64,000 nucleotides of DNA from Perognathus longimembris pacificus (GCF_023159225.1 NC_063167.1:6002234-6066233); one strand, 5' to 3'. Positions 40,144 through 52,489 are shown, numbered from the stretch's first letter. The notes: generated by a model not told the origin, from the sequence alone. A program made the numbers and translations.

Positions 40144-42259
40144 GTAGGTCGGGAGGAGTCTGACCACCAGAGGGACCTTAGACGGGGCGCCAGGCCCTGG
40201 CCTGCAGGTCTTGGGTGGGGGAAGGTAGCCTAACTTGTTTGTTCCCTGTCCTTCTGTCCAGCCCCCCTACCCCCCTTTCTCATGGCTCAGTCCTTATCCC
40301 CTCCCTCTCTCCATCCATCCCCCTGTCCCATTCCATAGTCCTTCTAGCGATCCTTCTATCTTGCCCCAGCTTGTCCCCCTTTGTCCCCGAGCCCTCGGGA
40401 GCCTCTGTGCCCTTATCCATCCCCAGGCTGACTCTAAGACCGTGCGGGCTGGGGGAGACGCCGGCCACCTGGGGCTGGAGGGGAAACGGAGATGCGGCAG
40501 GAAAAGCAGGGAGCCAGGGCCATCAGCGCCCGAAGCTGCCTTGCTCTGGGCAGTGACTGTCCCATAGAGGTCAGGACAGACCCACAGATATCTGCGGGGT
40601 CCGCCCCTGGGCCCCTGCAGGCCGCCCCAAGCCACGCCCCCCACATGGGCTGGGGACCAGGTGTCACCTGCAGACTAGTTCTTGGGGTGAGCCTGGTGCG
40701 CAGGCTGTAGCAGTGGGGCTGGGATCCAGTGCCTTCATTTCCCAGAGGGGCGAGTGGACGGGTTTCCTGCCGTCCAGGCGTGGCGCTGCCCTTGGGTGCT
40801 GTGTGGGTCCCGTCTTGAACCCCGTTCTGCCCTGGATTTTAACACCTATTGTGTGACAAGCACTTTGCCTGGGTGGCACCCACTGTTCCTAGGGGCTTTT
40901 GACAAGTGATAGGGCAGTTTGGGGCTTAGGGGCTGCTCTGGCTCCGTCTCCTGATCTAGTGACACTGGCCTCAGCTTTCCAACTGGAAATTGAGAGCGAA
41001 GGTGTCCAGCATGTTTTTCTTTTTAAAAATAAAGGGAAGGGGGGGGGGCTGGGAATGTGGCTTACGTGGTAGAGTTTGCCTAGCATGCATGAAGCCCTGG
41101 GTTCAATTCTTCCGGAACACATATATAGAAAAAGCTGGAAGTGGCGCTGTGGCTCAAGTGGTAGAGCGCCAACCATGAGCAGAAAGAAACTCAGGCCCTG
41201 AGTTCAAGCCCCAGGACTGGCAAAAAAAAAAAAAAGGGAAGGGGGCAGGGGAGGAAGCTGAAGGTGTGCTCTGTGGTAGAGCTTGGATAAAAACTTGGGT
41301 TCAGCCTCAGCACAAGAAAATAAGAGGCAAAAGAGGATATTTCACATTTGTACCTTAACCAGTGCAAATGCACCATTCTGTGGCTGGAGAGTTGTTTCTC
41401 AGGACTCAGCCTGTGAGGGGTTCTGCACTCCAATTCTCTCACTAATTCCTGGGTAGGAACATTTCCACCTTCTCCAGCTAAGTCAACCCCTTTTGTCCAT
41501 CAACAACATGGTCTAGCTTTTCTGTATATTCTGTTATGACCCATGTTCGATACTTTTTCCTCTGGCCTACTTTTTCCTCTAGCTCTCCTAATTCTCCTGT
41601 CTCAGCCTCCTGAATGTGGGATTATAGGTCATGAGTACCGGGCATGGGGAAGCCATTATCTTCTCTCCTACTTCTTGTTCTTATATTTGGTTCTGGTTCC
41701 AGAAAGATATTAAATCCAACTAATTATTTTATATTTTATGCTATTCATATATTCATGAAGGAAAACAAGGTCTATTTAGAGTAGACTAAAAATAGTACCA
41801 GGTACTGGTAGTTCATGCCTGTAATCCTAGCTTCTCAGGAGGCTGAGATCTGAGGATCACAGTTTGAAGCTAGCCTGGGAAGGAAAGTCCATGGACTTTT
41901 ATCTCCAATTAACCACCAGGAAACTGGAAGTGGAGCTGTGGCTTAAAGTGGTAGAGCACTAGCTTTGAGCACAAAAGCTCAGGAACAGTGTGTAGGTCCT
42001 GAGTTCAAGCCCCACAACTGACCAAAAAAAAGGCTAGGTATTTAGTAGTTCACACCTATAACCCTAGCTACTTGGGAGGATGAGATCTGAGGATCCTGGG
42101 TCAAAACCAGCTCAGGTAGAAACCTCCACAAGACTCCTACCGCCAATTAACTGGCAAAAAGCTGGAAGTAGAGGTGTGACTCAAGTGGTACAAGTGGTAG
42201 AGTGTCAGCCTTGAGTGAAAAAGCTAAGGGACAGCACTCAGGCTCTGAGTTCAAACCCC

Positions 42260-42302
<43 letters not shown>

Positions 42303-45300
42303 CTACCAAATGGGTTGGTAGTATAGCTCAGTAGTAGACTGGGATTTCAACGCTCTGATGTTCTTAGCATTGCATGTTTCCATGAATAACTTGAAAAACT
42401 TATCGAAGGCTTCTAAATATACTGTAGTATATTCATGAATGCAGTGGTTGTGCCTTCTTTCCTTCCTTCCCTCTCTTTTCCTTTCCACCTTTCTTTTCTC
42501 TGCTTGAGATGGAACCCAGAACCTTGCATATGCTAGGCATGTGCTTTGTCTCTGAGTTATACCCCCAGCCCACAATGCTATCTTAATTAAAAGTGTAAAT
42601 ATACACAGCAGAAAAGGGCAAAGTTGGGATTGTGGCTGGTTTCCTTGCCTTCCTTGTCAGTCTCTGGAGGTTTCCAGAACTGCCCCACCATGCCCAGCAA
42701 ACCCATTGCCTAAGGCATGGCCAGACCAAGACTCTCATGAAAGCCACCCAGACTTTTGCCTCAGCCTCTAGCAGGATGTTTGCCAGGTGGCTTTCCCTGT
42801 GGTGCCAATGAACTTGAAAAGAAACGCTAGCCATCCCATGTGATACTTTGACAAGCTCTCAAATTCTCAACTTTTGCACGTCAAATGAATGGATATTTAA
42901 CAATTCTTCTAGGCATTGACTTCGCAACTCGTAAGATAGCCAAACTGCTGAAACCACAGAAGGTGATTGAACAAAATGGGGATTCCTTCACTATCCACAC
43001 GTACAGCAGCCTCAGGAACTACCTCATCCAATTCAATGTTGGAGAGGAATTTGAAGAAGACAACAAAGGCCTGGACAACAGAAAATGCAAGGTAAGGTAA
43101 GCTCACTGGCCAGGGCACTGGAGGCTTATGCCTGGAATCCTAAGTATTCAGGATGCTGAGACTGCAGTTCAAAGTTAGCCTGGGCAGGAAAGCCTATAAG
43201 ACTCATATCCAATTAACCATCAGAAAACCAAATGTGGTTCTGTGGCTCAAAGTGGTAGAGCACTAGCCTTGAGCACAAAACCTCAGGGACAGTGCCCAGG
43301 CACTGAGTTCAAGCCCTATGACTGACAAAAAGAAAAAGAGAAAAAAAGAAAAGAAATGTGAGGTCCTGGGTTGAACCTCCCTTATTACAAAAAAAGCAAA
43401 AATACATATTAAAATAATAACAGGCTCCTAATTTTGAGTGGTTAACTCGACATATATTCTAGTGGGTAATATTTTTGTGTGTACTGGTACTGTGACTTGA
43501 ACTCAGGGACAGGGCAATCAATATATCTTCAGCTTTTTTTTTTTTTTTTTTTTTGGCCAGTCCTGGGCCTTGGACTCAGGGCCTGAGCACTGTCCCTGGC
43601 TTCTTCCCGCTCAAGGCTAGCACTCTGCCACTTGAGCCACAGCACCGCTTCTGGCCGTTTTCTGTATATGTGGTGCTGGGGAATCGAACTTAGGGCCTCA
43701 TGTATCCGAGGCAGGCACTCTTGCCACTAGGCTATATCCCCAGCCCATCTTCAGCTTTTTTACCCAAGGCTTGTGTACTAACACTTGATCTACTCCTCCT
43801 TCGCTTTTGGCTTTTTGGTGGTTCATTGGAGATAAGAGTCTTGTGGACTTTTCTGCCCATGTTGATTTGGCATCTCAATTCTCAGATCTGAGGCTTCTAG
43901 TGGATAACAGCTGAGGATCCTGTCAAAGAAAATCAACATCTTGGGGCTGGGGATATAGCCTAGTGGCAAGAGCGCTTGCCTCATATACAGGAAGCCCTGG
44001 GTTCGATTCCCCAGCACCACATATACAGAAAATGACCAGAAGTGGCGCTGTGGCTCAAGTGGCAGAGTGCTAGCCTTGAGCAAAAAGAAGCCAGGGACAG
44101 TGCTCAGGCCCTGAGTCCAAGGCCCAGGACTGGCAAAAAAAAAAAAAAGAAAGAAAGAAAGAAAATCAACATCTTCTTTCCTCCTTAATGTAGAGCTTGG
44201 TTACCTGGGACAATGAGAAACTCACCTGTGTGCAGAAGGGGGCGAAGCAGAACCGAGGCTGGCGCCATTGGATTGAAGGAGACACACTCTACCTGGTACC
44301 TGACACATGATGCTTTTGTTTTGGGATGATAACAGCGCAATATTTAGAAAGCTGGGCACGTGTGGCTCATACTACAGCTCCTCAGGAGGCTGAGATCTGA
44401 GGATCGTGGTTCAAAACCAGCCTGGGCAAAAAGTCCATGAGACTCTTAGCTCCAATGAACCACCAGAAAAACCAGAAGTGGTGCTGTAGCTCAAAGTGGT
44501 ACAGTGCTAGCCTTGAGACCTGAGAATCAAGGTTCAAAGCCAGCCCAGGCAGAAAACCCCATGACACGCTTTGACCAGCAGAAAGCTGGCAGTGCAACTA
44601 AAGTTCAAGTGGTAGAACATCAGCCTAGAGTGAAAAAGCTAAGGGAAAGTGCCCAGGCCCTAGGTTCAAGCCCCAGTACTGGCATGGAAAAAGAAACTAA
44701 AAATGAAGCCAGGCCCTGGTGGATCATGACTGTGATTCTAGCTACTCAGGAGGCTGAGAGCTGAAGATCATGGTTTGAAGCCAGCCTGGGAAGGAAAGTC
44801 TGGGAGACTCTTATCTCCAACTAAGCACCCACAATGCTGGACGTGGAACTGTGGCTCAGGTAGTAGAGCAATGCAAAAAAAAAACAAAGTTCAGGGACAG
44901 CATTCTCGGGCCCTGAGTTCAAGCCCCAGGACCATCACACAATCACAAAAATGTCAGCAGACCTGAGATGGATCAGGCCTGTAATACTACCTACTCCTGA
45001 GGTTGAGATCTGAGAATTTCAGTTCAAAGCCACCCCTAGGCAGGAAAGTCCTGAGACTCTTATCTCCAATGAATCATCAAAAAAGTCAAGTAGAGGGGCT
45101 GGGAGTATGGCCTAGTGGAAGAGTGCTTGCCTCCTACACATGAAGCTCTCAGTTCAATTCCCCAGCACCACATATATGGAAAACGGCCAGAGGGGGCGCT
45201 GTGGCTCAAGTGGCAGAGTGCTAGAAGAGGCCAGGGACAGTGCTCAGGCCCTGAGTCCAAGGCCCAGGACTGGCCAAAAAAAAAAAAAAAAAAGTGAAGT

Positions 45301-45507
45301 AGAGGTGTGGCTTAAGTGGTAGAGGACTGGCCTTGAACACAGAAGCTTAGACACAGTGCTGGGTCCCTGAATTCAAGCTCCAGAACCTGCACACACACGT
45401 CAAGAGTCAAAATAAACCACAAACCAACTTCCTTTCTTGGCTTCTCTCTGTTCCAGGAGATGTTCTGTGAAGGCCAAGTGTGCAAACAGACATTCCAGAG
45501 AGCCTGA
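40071..45507 (+). CDS. RBP7: Retinol-binding protein 7 / cellular retinol-binding protein IV (spliced CDS, 4 exons, 134 aa)
   Basis: A cytosolic ten-strand beta-barrel carrier of the FABP/CRBP family that binds all-trans-retinol. Coding parts are 40071-40143, 42913-43091, 44194-44295 and 45457-45507, the standard four-exon layout of the family (73, 179, 102 and 51 nt), all with good GT/AG sites. The product starts [20 protein letters not shown], includes [16 protein letters not shown] and GLDNRKCK, and ends CKQTFQRA; 134 residues is the usual length. It has His at 109 (108 without Met) in GWRHWIEGD, where CRBP I/II have Gln, the mark of the RBP7 paralogue. No frameshift or damage. It follows NMNAT1 and precedes UBE4B in the conserved order. 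Confidence 0.96.
40144..42912 (+). repeat. RBP7 intron 1
   Basis: 40144-40980 is unique and GC-rich; its overlapping long ORFs have no known product. 41046-41235 is a plus-strand IDL-Geo. 41560-41640 is a B1-like antisense scrap. 41795-42020 and 42035-42262 are plus-strand B1-headed dimers, the second with a CA microsatellite tail (about 42263-42301). 42310-42345 is an ID fragment, and 42450-42570 an antisense ID-like piece with pyrimidine-rich simple sequence. 42580-42910 is unique. Confidence 0.65.
42913..43091 (+). CDS. RBP7: RBP7 exon 2 (codons 25-84)
   Basis: Acceptor ACAATTCTTCTAG. Two consecutive donor-like motifs occur (GGTAAGGTAAGC); the first gives the family-standard 179 nt and keeps frame with exon 3. 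It encodes the helix-turn-helix lid and strands to KGLDNRKCK. Confidence 0.95.
43092..44193 (+). repeat. RBP7 intron 2
   Basis: 43105-43335 plus-strand B1-headed dimer; 43470-43925 an antisense B1-headed dimer split by an antisense IDL-Geo (43542-43745, flanked by ATCTTCAGCTTTTTT); 43943-44150 plus-strand IDL-Geo flanked by AAAGAAAATCAACATCTT on both sides. The last ends about 45 bp before the exon 3 acceptor. Confidence 0.8.
44194..44295 (+). CDS. RBP7: RBP7 exon 3 (codons 85-118)
   Basis: Acceptor CTCCTTAATGTAG. It encodes [16 protein letters not shown] and [14 protein letters not shown] with the ligand-contact His109. Donor CTG followed by GTACCT. Confidence 0.94.
44296..45456 (+). repeat. 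RBP7 intron 3
   Basis: 44355-44515 truncated B1-headed SINE running directly into a second (44516-44695) at its right arm; 44705-44945 third B1-headed dimer; 44960-45390 a fourth, split by a plus-strand IDL-Geo (45094-45290) that lacks part of its right arm. Confidence 0.7.
45457..45507 (+). CDS. RBP7: RBP7 exon 4 (codons 119-134 and stop)
   Basis: Acceptor CTCTCTGTTCCAG. It encodes [16 protein letters not shown], the conserved last strand, then TGA. Confidence 0.95.
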   Translation, partial: EMFCEGQVCKQTFQRA

Positions 45508-45677
45508 TCCACACCCAGCAGTGCAGCCCGTGCGTGGCTACAGCTTAATGCCAAATCATATTGCAGAATGCACACGTTTGTCTTGGTTTGGTGAGAAGGG
45601 GCTTACAATTGGGAGAGAGGTCATGCAACTTGAACTAGAAGCCATTTGAATTGTAAAAAAAAAAAAAATTCTCCTTC

Positions 45678-45683
45678 AATAAA
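45678..45683 (+). terminator. RBP7: RBP7 poly(A) signal
   Basis: A canonical AATAAA about 170 bp after the stop codon, followed by GT-rich sequence (AAGTGTCTGTCTTC) typical of a downstream element. The 3' UTR would be about 190-200 nt. Confidence 0.8.
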
Positions 45684-47186
45684 CCTATCCAAGTGACTCT
45701 GATATTTTTCTTTCTAAGTGTCTGTCTTCTTATTAAGTATTTGAAAACAAAAGGTACACAGTGAACAAGATGGGATTTCCACCTGCAAGGCCGGTGCAGA
45801 AGTTGGGGAAAGGAGCAGTGTAAACAGTAGTAATGACAGCCAGCTCTGTTGGGGCGGCCCTCACTTCTGGGATGAGTATGGTATCGCTGCAGTATCACAG
45901 AGGTGCCTAAGCTAAGACCGAAGCCAGAGTGAAGAAGTGCAATCAGAAAACATCTTGAGGCTGGGCGCTGGTGGCACCTACCTATAATCTTAGCTCTTTA
46001 GGAGGCTGAGATCTGAGGATCACGATTCAAAGCCAGCCTGGGCAGAAAAGTCCAGAGAAACTCTTTTTGTTGTTGTTGTTGGTTGTGGGGCTTTAACTAA
46101 GGGCCTGGGCATTGTTCTTGAGTCTCTTTGTGCTCAAGGCTAGTGTTCTACCACCTGAGCCACAGTGCCACTTCAGGGTTTTGAGTGGTTAGTTGGAGAT
46201 AAGAGTCTTTTGGGGTGGTCTGGATTCTACTGTGATCCTCAGATCTCAGCTTCCTTAGTAGCTAGGATTATGGGTGTGAGCCCCAGAAAGACTCTTGTTT
46301 TGCTTTGTTTTGGCCAGTCCTGGGCCTTGGACTCAGGGCCTGAGCACTGTCCCTGGCTTCTTTTCGCTCAAGGCTAGCACTCTGCCACTTGAGCCACAGC
46401 ACCACTTCTGGCCGTTTTCTATATATGTGGTGCTGGGGAATTGAACCCAGGGCTTCATGTATACGAGGCAAGCACTTTTGCCACTAGGCCATATTCCCAG
46501 CACCCCAGCAAGACTCTTATCTCCAATAAACCACTTCGGAAAAGCTGGAAGTGAGGCTGTGGCTCAAGTGATAGAATGTTAGCCTTGAGCACAAAGAGGC
46601 TCAAGGACAGTGCCCAGGCCTTGAATTCAAGCCAGGGGTGGGGGGGAGGAAGGGAGAGAGGGAGAGGGAGAGGGAGAGGGAGAGGGAGAGGGAGAGCAAG
46701 AAAGAGGGAGGGGGGAAGGAGGGAGGGAGGAAGAAAACATCTTGAGCTGGGTGGTGCAATGGCTCACACCTGTCATCCTAGCTACTTAGGAGGTTGAGAT
46801 TTGAGGATGGAGTTTTGAAGCCAGCTGAAAAGTTCAAGAGACTCTTATCTCAAATGTGCAAAAAGCTTGAAGTAGAGCAATGGTCCAAGTGGTAGAACAC
46901 TAGCCAAGCCTTGCTTCTTGGTTTGAAGATGCCTGACATCCTTTTTGTCTCCAATGCTGGGGCACAAACTCATCATTCCATTTACAGTAGGAAGATCAGA
47001 GTAATAGGGCCCAAGTGCTTGGGGGTGTGGATGTGGGGGTGGGGGGTGTTTTCTGGTGCTGGGGCTTGAACTCAGGGCCTGGGTGCTATCCTTTCACCTC
47101 TTTTGCTCAAGCCACAGTTCCACTTCTGGCTTTTTTTTTTTTGTGTGTGTGTGTGTGTGTGATTACTTAGAGATAAGAGCCTCAAG
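45684..47186. repeat. Intergenic SINEs and GA-rich simple repeat
   Basis: 45684-45955 unique; 45957-46065 plus-strand B1-like head meeting an antisense B1-headed dimer (46070-46290); 46311-46505 antisense IDL-Geo flanked by AAGACTCTT; 46510-46640 SINE arm leading into a GGGAGA hexamer array (about 46645-46700) and further purine-rich sequence to 46735; 46745-46910 plus-strand B1-headed SINE; 47050-47186 antisense SINE with a TG run at 47143-47161, interrupted by the LTR that follows. Confidence 0.65.
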
Positions 47187-48275
47187 TGTTAGGAAAATGG
47201 AGGAGAAAAAAACAGGCTGGACTTGGTCTCAACAGGTGAAGACTGTTTATTACAGCAGCCAGAGGCAAGCAACCTTCCCACGGGAATGGAAGTTGTGCAA
47301 GGAGGTGGGGTGGAGGCTAAGCTTTTATGGGGTCTGAGCACAGGGATAGAGGTTACCCAAAAGGCTATTAGGGCTGGGGGAGGTGACTCCAGGTATGGGC
47401 AGAAAATAGGGCATCAGTCTCTCTGTGGTTACAACCATGAACCTGAGGTGGAGTTTGTGTACATAGTGATAATTGCCTCCCTTACCATTAGGGAGTGAAG
47501 AGTTAAAGTAAACCCCATTTTCAGGCAGCCCCCGTTTTGTTGTCTGTTTAAACTTTGAGTAACCCAGGCCACCAATTATCCCGGCTATCAGGACAAGCGT
47601 ATTAGGGCCCAGCCAGTCAGGAAACTCCCTGCTTAACTCTAACTGCCTGGGAATGCTTAACTCTAACTGCCCCGGAATGCCTCGAGCCCTGAGCCAATCA
47701 GATTTGTACCCGTATCCTAATCTTGCTTGAACACCTGATTGCTGTAACTTGGTTTTTTGCCTTTATAAGCTCTGTGAAATCTCAGATCGGGGATCCCTCC
47801 TAACCTCTGCTGTGTCGGTGGGTAGGACGAGGCCCGATCTGCAGCTCGCCTGAATAAAGCCTTGCTTTTGCATTTCGGAAGGTCTGGCTCTCGGTTGTCT
47901 TCTTGGTGGTCTCGCGACTTGGGCATAACAGGAGCATAGGGGAGTGATCTTATTTCCAAACTCTCAAGCTTTCACATTCCAAACAGCTCTAACTGAAACA
48001 CATTTAGGGTAGTAACTTTATACATCTGTCTTGCCTTGACTATTTGACCTTTTCAGGGTCCAGTTCTCAGCCTGCTGAGTATTCCAACCTCTTAACCCTT
48101 TCCTGGTCTTACAGCTCAGCTCTGAGTTCCCTACAGGTTAGGCCCCCAATGGAATGTTTATGGCCAGGCTTAGGTCCAACTTCCCTGACTGTATCAAGCA
48201 TGTCTGTGCATGCCTGGGGTTTTGCTGGGCATCGTATAAGCCTGGGATAATAGGGTGGGGGTCAATCCCTCTTCA
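47187..48275 (-). mobile_element. Older solo LTR, interrupted by a younger LTR
   Basis: Read on the minus strand it starts TGAAGAGGG (48275) and ends CCTAACA (47187). Near its 3' end are a CATAAAAGC TATA-like box and an AATAAA signal followed by CAGTCTTCACC. The inner LTR at 47496-47930 splits it; without that insert it is about 650 bp. Outside it the two halves of an antisense SINE continue (GAGCCTCAAG to the left, AGGACTTTTCTGCC to the right), which fixes both borders. No internal viral genes remain. Confidence 0.78.
47496..47930 (+). mobile_element. Younger solo LTR inserted in the older LTR
   Basis: 435 bp, TGAAGAGTT to GGCATAACA, with CCAAT (47694-47698), TATAA (47764-47768) and AATAAA (47853-47858) in the order expected for U3, R and U5. 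The 4-bp GGAG occurs immediately before (47492-47495) and after (47931-47934). It is the plus-strand relative of 17925-18366 and 32684-32882. Confidence 0.9.
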
Positions 48276-48793
48276 AGGACTTTTCTGCCTGGGCTGTCTT
48301 TGAACCCTGATCCTTGTCTCGGCCTCTTGAGTAGCTAGGATGCCAGGCATGAGCCATCTGCGCCTGGCTTAGCCAGATACTTTTAAGAGCAGAAGGAGGG
48401 ACTTTGGAGATGATTTGAGAGCTCTACCAGGAAGTAACCCTTCTTCCCATCCTCGCCTTTCTTTTCTTCTTTTTCTCTTTGCTCCAAGGAAAAGGCTGGG
48501 GCTCAGCCTCTACAGGGAGAGGGGAAGGGGGACCTGTAACCACAGATAGTTTTTTTTTTTTTCCTGTTGGTTTTGAGGCCTGAACTCAGTGCGTGGATCC
48601 TGTCCCTGAGCTCTTTTGCTCAAGGCTTCTCATGAACTTTGGTGCCCTGGCTGGCTTTGAACCATGATCCTCAGATCTCAGCCTCCTGAGTAGCTAGGAT
48701 CACAGGTGTTAGCCACCAGCACCCAGGGAAGCAGATACTATCTTTATCCCTATTTTATGTTAGAGTCACAAAGATGTTGTAAGGGAACTGTAC
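48276..48793. repeat. SINE remainder and SINE fragment
   Basis: 48276-48370 right half of the antisense B1-headed SINE that hosts the nested LTRs; 48371-48550 unique; 48560-48725 antisense B1-headed SINE lacking part of its right arm; 48726-48793 unassigned. Confidence 0.6.
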
Positions 48794-49660
48794 TGTTGAG
48801 AAACAGAGAAGCTACATTTTGAGAGGTCAAATTGGGACTCTTTATTGGAGAGCCAGCAACTGCAGGTGGATTCCTCCCTCAAAGACCTGCAGTTCACTAG
48901 AGTTTGCACAAAGCTTCCCCCGCCCCCACCAGTCCTGGGGCTTGAACTCAGGGCCTGAGTACTGTCCCTGAGCTTCTTTTGACTCCAAGCTAGTACTCTA
49001 CCACTTGAGCCACAGTACCACTTCTGTATATGTGGTGCTGAGGAATCGAACCCAGGGCTTCACGTATGCTAGGCAAGCACTCTTCCTCTAAGCCACATTC
49101 CCAGCCCTACACAAGGCTTTTAAAAACAAAAACCAGGGGCTGGGAATATGGCCTAATGGTAAAGTGCTTTCCTCACATACATGAGGCCCTAGGTTCGATT
49201 CCTCAGCACCACATATATAGCAAAGGCCAGAAGGGGCACTGTGGCTCAAGTGGTAGAGTGCTAGCCTTGAGTAAAAAGAAGCCGGGGACAGTGCTCAGGT
49301 CCTGAGTTCAAGCCCCAGGACTGGCAAAAAACAAACAAACAAAAACAAATACCAAGTGTGTAGGGTGGAGATCCAATTCCAATGGAAACAGACCATTATA
49401 GGGAAATGCTAGGTACCAGCAGAACTTTCGGGAGGGGGGGGGAGTAAGCCTCAAAGTTTCCATATAGGGAGATACTAAGATGTGAGCGCTTCAAGTCATT
49501 TAGGGAGATAATGAAGGACATGTATTCTTTGTAGCAAAAGCTCTCCCAAGGCTAAACAGCATGACATCTGCAATTCAATGAGTGACCTCTCTCACCCCTA
49601 GGTTCTTCAGAGCTGAGTGGAAAGCCCCCTCCACACAGCCAGGTACCAGGATGGCTGGGA
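48794..49660 (-). mobile_element. Probable old LTR (MaLR-like) carrying two SINE insertions
   Basis: At its left end on the minus strand it reads CCAATAAAGAGTCCC then CTTCTCTGTTTCTCAACA, i.e. a poly(A) signal followed by a CA end. The non-SINE sequence resumes after an antisense IDL-Geo (48921-49108) and a plus-strand IDL-Geo (49137-49335) and continues to about 49660. The right border is uncertain. The assignment to a MaLR-type LTR rests on this end structure only. Confidence 0.45.
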
Positions 49661-49794
49661 GAAGAAGGTAATGTTACTTAGACCCAGTCTCCTTATTTCA
49701 AGCTATTAACTTACCTATGGTCATGGAGTCAATATAATGAAGGAAGCAGAAGTTGAAACCAGGGTGTTATACTTCACTCTATGACATGTGTAAT

Positions 49795-50045
49795 GGGGTC
49801 CTTCCAAGGAGGAGACCACAGTGTAATGGGGTCCAAGGGGGGGCGACCCCCCATCCCTCCAAGAGCCCACCACTCAGACACAGTCTCAAGTAAAAAGATG
49901 GATTTATTGGGGAAGTAAAAAGTAAACTGACCAGCCAGGGCCACAGCCCAGACTGGGGGAGGGGGCGGGGGGAAAGAGTACAGGTCCTCAAAACTGATTG
50001 GCTTAAGGACAAGTACTATGAGCACATTTGGCCTAATCTGAGTTC
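49795..50045 (-). mobile_element. LTR-like fragment
   Basis: On the minus strand there are CCAATCAG (near 49998), a pyrimidine-rich stretch with GTACTCTTTCC, a CCCCAATAAATCC poly(A) signal (complement near 49900) and GTGTCTGAGTGGTGGG after it, an order typical of an LTR U3-R-U5. No clear TATA box or target duplication was found. Confidence 0.5.
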
Positions 50046-52080
50046 AGGATTTTTTTTTTTTTTGCCAGTCCTGGGGCTTGAATTCAGTGCCTGGTTGCTG
50101 TCTCAGAGCTACTTTTCCTCTAGACTGGCACTCTATCACTTGAGCCACAGCGCCACTTCTGGCCTTTTCTGTTTATGTGGTGCTAAGGAATTGAACCCAG
50201 GGCTTCATGCATGCTAGGCAAGCACTTTACAGCTAAGCCAACTTCCCAGCCCAGAATTTGTTTTTTTTTTATATTCAAGGGAGAGGAGGACTGGTGTCCA
50301 AAAACCACTCACTACTACCCAGGAACTCATAAATAAGCATGGGCTCCACCACTGAGTTATACCACCAACGCCAAGACTGAAGGAGTTTTTACTTATTAGT
50401 GTTAGGAAGAAGTTTATTCTCTCTACTTTTCCTTCAAATACACTCTTTTAGTACCTAAGCCAAGTTGACTTGGGCTCCCTATTATTGCTCCACAAGCTTA
50501 ACTTATGGAAATGCTTTCTAATAGTAGTGTACGTTTCCCTTATTGTCTATATTAGAGAATAAAAAGATGAAAGATGGAGATGACAATTTACTTGAAACCT
50601 ATCTGATTCTAGAATTCATGTTACTGATCATTGTTCCTTCTGTCTTAACTGCCCCGGCCTGTCCCAGTGTTCTTATCTTCCAGAACACTGAACAGTATTG
50701 AATATCATTAGATATTATTCTGAATCTTCTAGTATGGCTATAATAAAAATGATGGACTATAACAACTGTTGATAAAAATGTGGAGAATTTGGAAGCTACA
50801 TAGTGGTGAGAATGTAAAACTAAACAGCTGCATGCAACCTTGCAATTTCCCTTCTAGCTATATGCCCAAGAGAAATGAAAATATGTCACCACACAAACTT
50901 GTGTATGTAAGTTTATTGCAATATTATTCAGAAGCTAGCCAAAAGATAGAATGACCCACTTATCTGCTAACTATGAATTGATAGTGTTATGCCTATGAGA
51001 TAGATATTGTTTGGAATTAAAGAAATGAAGTACTAATACATATGACTACATGAACCTTGAAAACATGCTAAGTGAAAGAAATGTGACAGAAGAAGACACA
51101 TAATATATAATTTTTTTGGCCAGTCCTGGGGCTTGGACTCAGGGCCTGAGCATTGTCCCTGGCTTCTTTTGCTCAGGGCTAGCACTCTGCCACTTGAGCC
51201 ACAGCACCACCTCTGGCCACTTTCTATATATGTGGTGCTGGGGAATTGAACCTGGGGCTTCATGTATACGAGGCAAGCACTCTTGCCACTAGGCCATATC
51301 CCCAGCCCCTACATCTTATAAGTAGTTGTCATTCTGTACTGATATGTCCTGGCACTGATAGTTCCTGAAATTATGTACTTCTCATCTATGTTGTTTGTAA
51401 CCAGCTAGCCATGTCAAGTCTCTACCAGTGGAGTTAAAGAATAAGCACACCCCACCTTCCCATTGAGTGGGAACTTTCCACTGACTTTACCAACCTCCTC
51501 CAACTGCAACTGTCAGAGCACTGTTCCCAGCCAGCCATGAGAAGAATATGCGCCTTTGCCTCCAAAAGGACAGCCTTGTCCCTGTAGGGATCTTTCACTA
51601 ATGGTTAGAGTGCCTCCTAAACTCCTTGTATTTTTAGAAAAATAAATAAATAAAATTGTGAATTTGACACCTTACCATCACCCCTTGGGTTAAGATAAAA
51701 ACCAAGTGGACCATCCTGCCCAGTGTGCCTGCCCGGCTCAAAACCTATATTGCCTGTATGTTTCTTTTTTTGTTCCCAGAGGGTTGTGTGTTTCCAACAA
51801 CTGTACACTTGAAATGGAAGAATTATATGGCATGTTTTTATGGCAATAGTGATGTTTAAAAAGAAATGAAGGCATTAACATGAATGACATCAGGAGTCTA
51901 CATTCTGGCTTGCACAGAATTCCTTTCCTGGAAAGCACATAACATGCAAAGCCAGCAGTGGTTTAATTTTACTCACAAATTCCGAGCATATCTACTAGTC
52001 AGGTTCCTATTTTAAGCATGTAGCAAATAAATTTTAACTCTTTTAATGCTGGAATGAAAACGTTAAGTTTATCGGTTGTT
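50046..52080. repeat. Intergenic: SINEs and an old L1 3' end
   Basis: 50058-50254 antisense IDL-Geo; 50255-50680 unique; about 50690-51110 decayed L1 ORF2 end and 3' region on the plus strand (ATAAAAATGTGGAGAA, then ACATGAACCTTGAAAACATGCTAAGTGAAAG); 51112-51308 antisense IDL-Geo inserted at its end; 51309-52080 unique, AT-rich. Confidence 0.6.
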
Positions 52081-52215
52081 TGTCCAACATGGTGGCACAT
52101 GCCTGTGATCTTCACATTCAGGAAGCTGGGAGGATATGAAGTGGGAAGCTACTACAGGCTACTACAGTGAGTTCAAGGCCAACCTGGGCTACATAGCAAG
52201 GCTGTCTCACAAACA
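52081..52215 (+). repeat. B1 monomer SINE
   Basis: A 7SL-derived monomer with GGTGGCACATGCCTGTGATC and GAGTTCAAGGCCAACCTGGG, ending in an A-containing tail. Unlike most B1-like copies here it has no right arm. Confidence 0.75.
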
Positions 52216-52489
52216 AGATTGTGGCTCAGCAAACCATCCAATATATTAATTACCTATGGCAGAATCTGTAATTTCCTGGTTAAGTTACTTGGCTCCATTT
52301 AGCTCCGTGTATAGCAAAATATTTACATTCACGTCCAGTTGAAGCTTGATTTTTCGAATGCTGTTCACATTCGGCAGCTATTTGTGTCTCATCCACGTTT
52401 ACCTTCAGATTTTATCCATTTTCATTTTTATAAGTCTCTACGTAAAATAAAATGTACGAAAGGTCCTGTTAATTTTCTGCCATGGGCTT

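Noticed and set aside
40215..40667. Overlapping ORFs of 110-116 codons in RBP7 intron 1
   Set aside because: Intronic GC- and CT-rich sequence open in several frames and both strands; no product recognised.
46576..46797. Arg/Gly-rich RGRGRGR frame
   Set aside because: Translation of a GGGAGA simple repeat.
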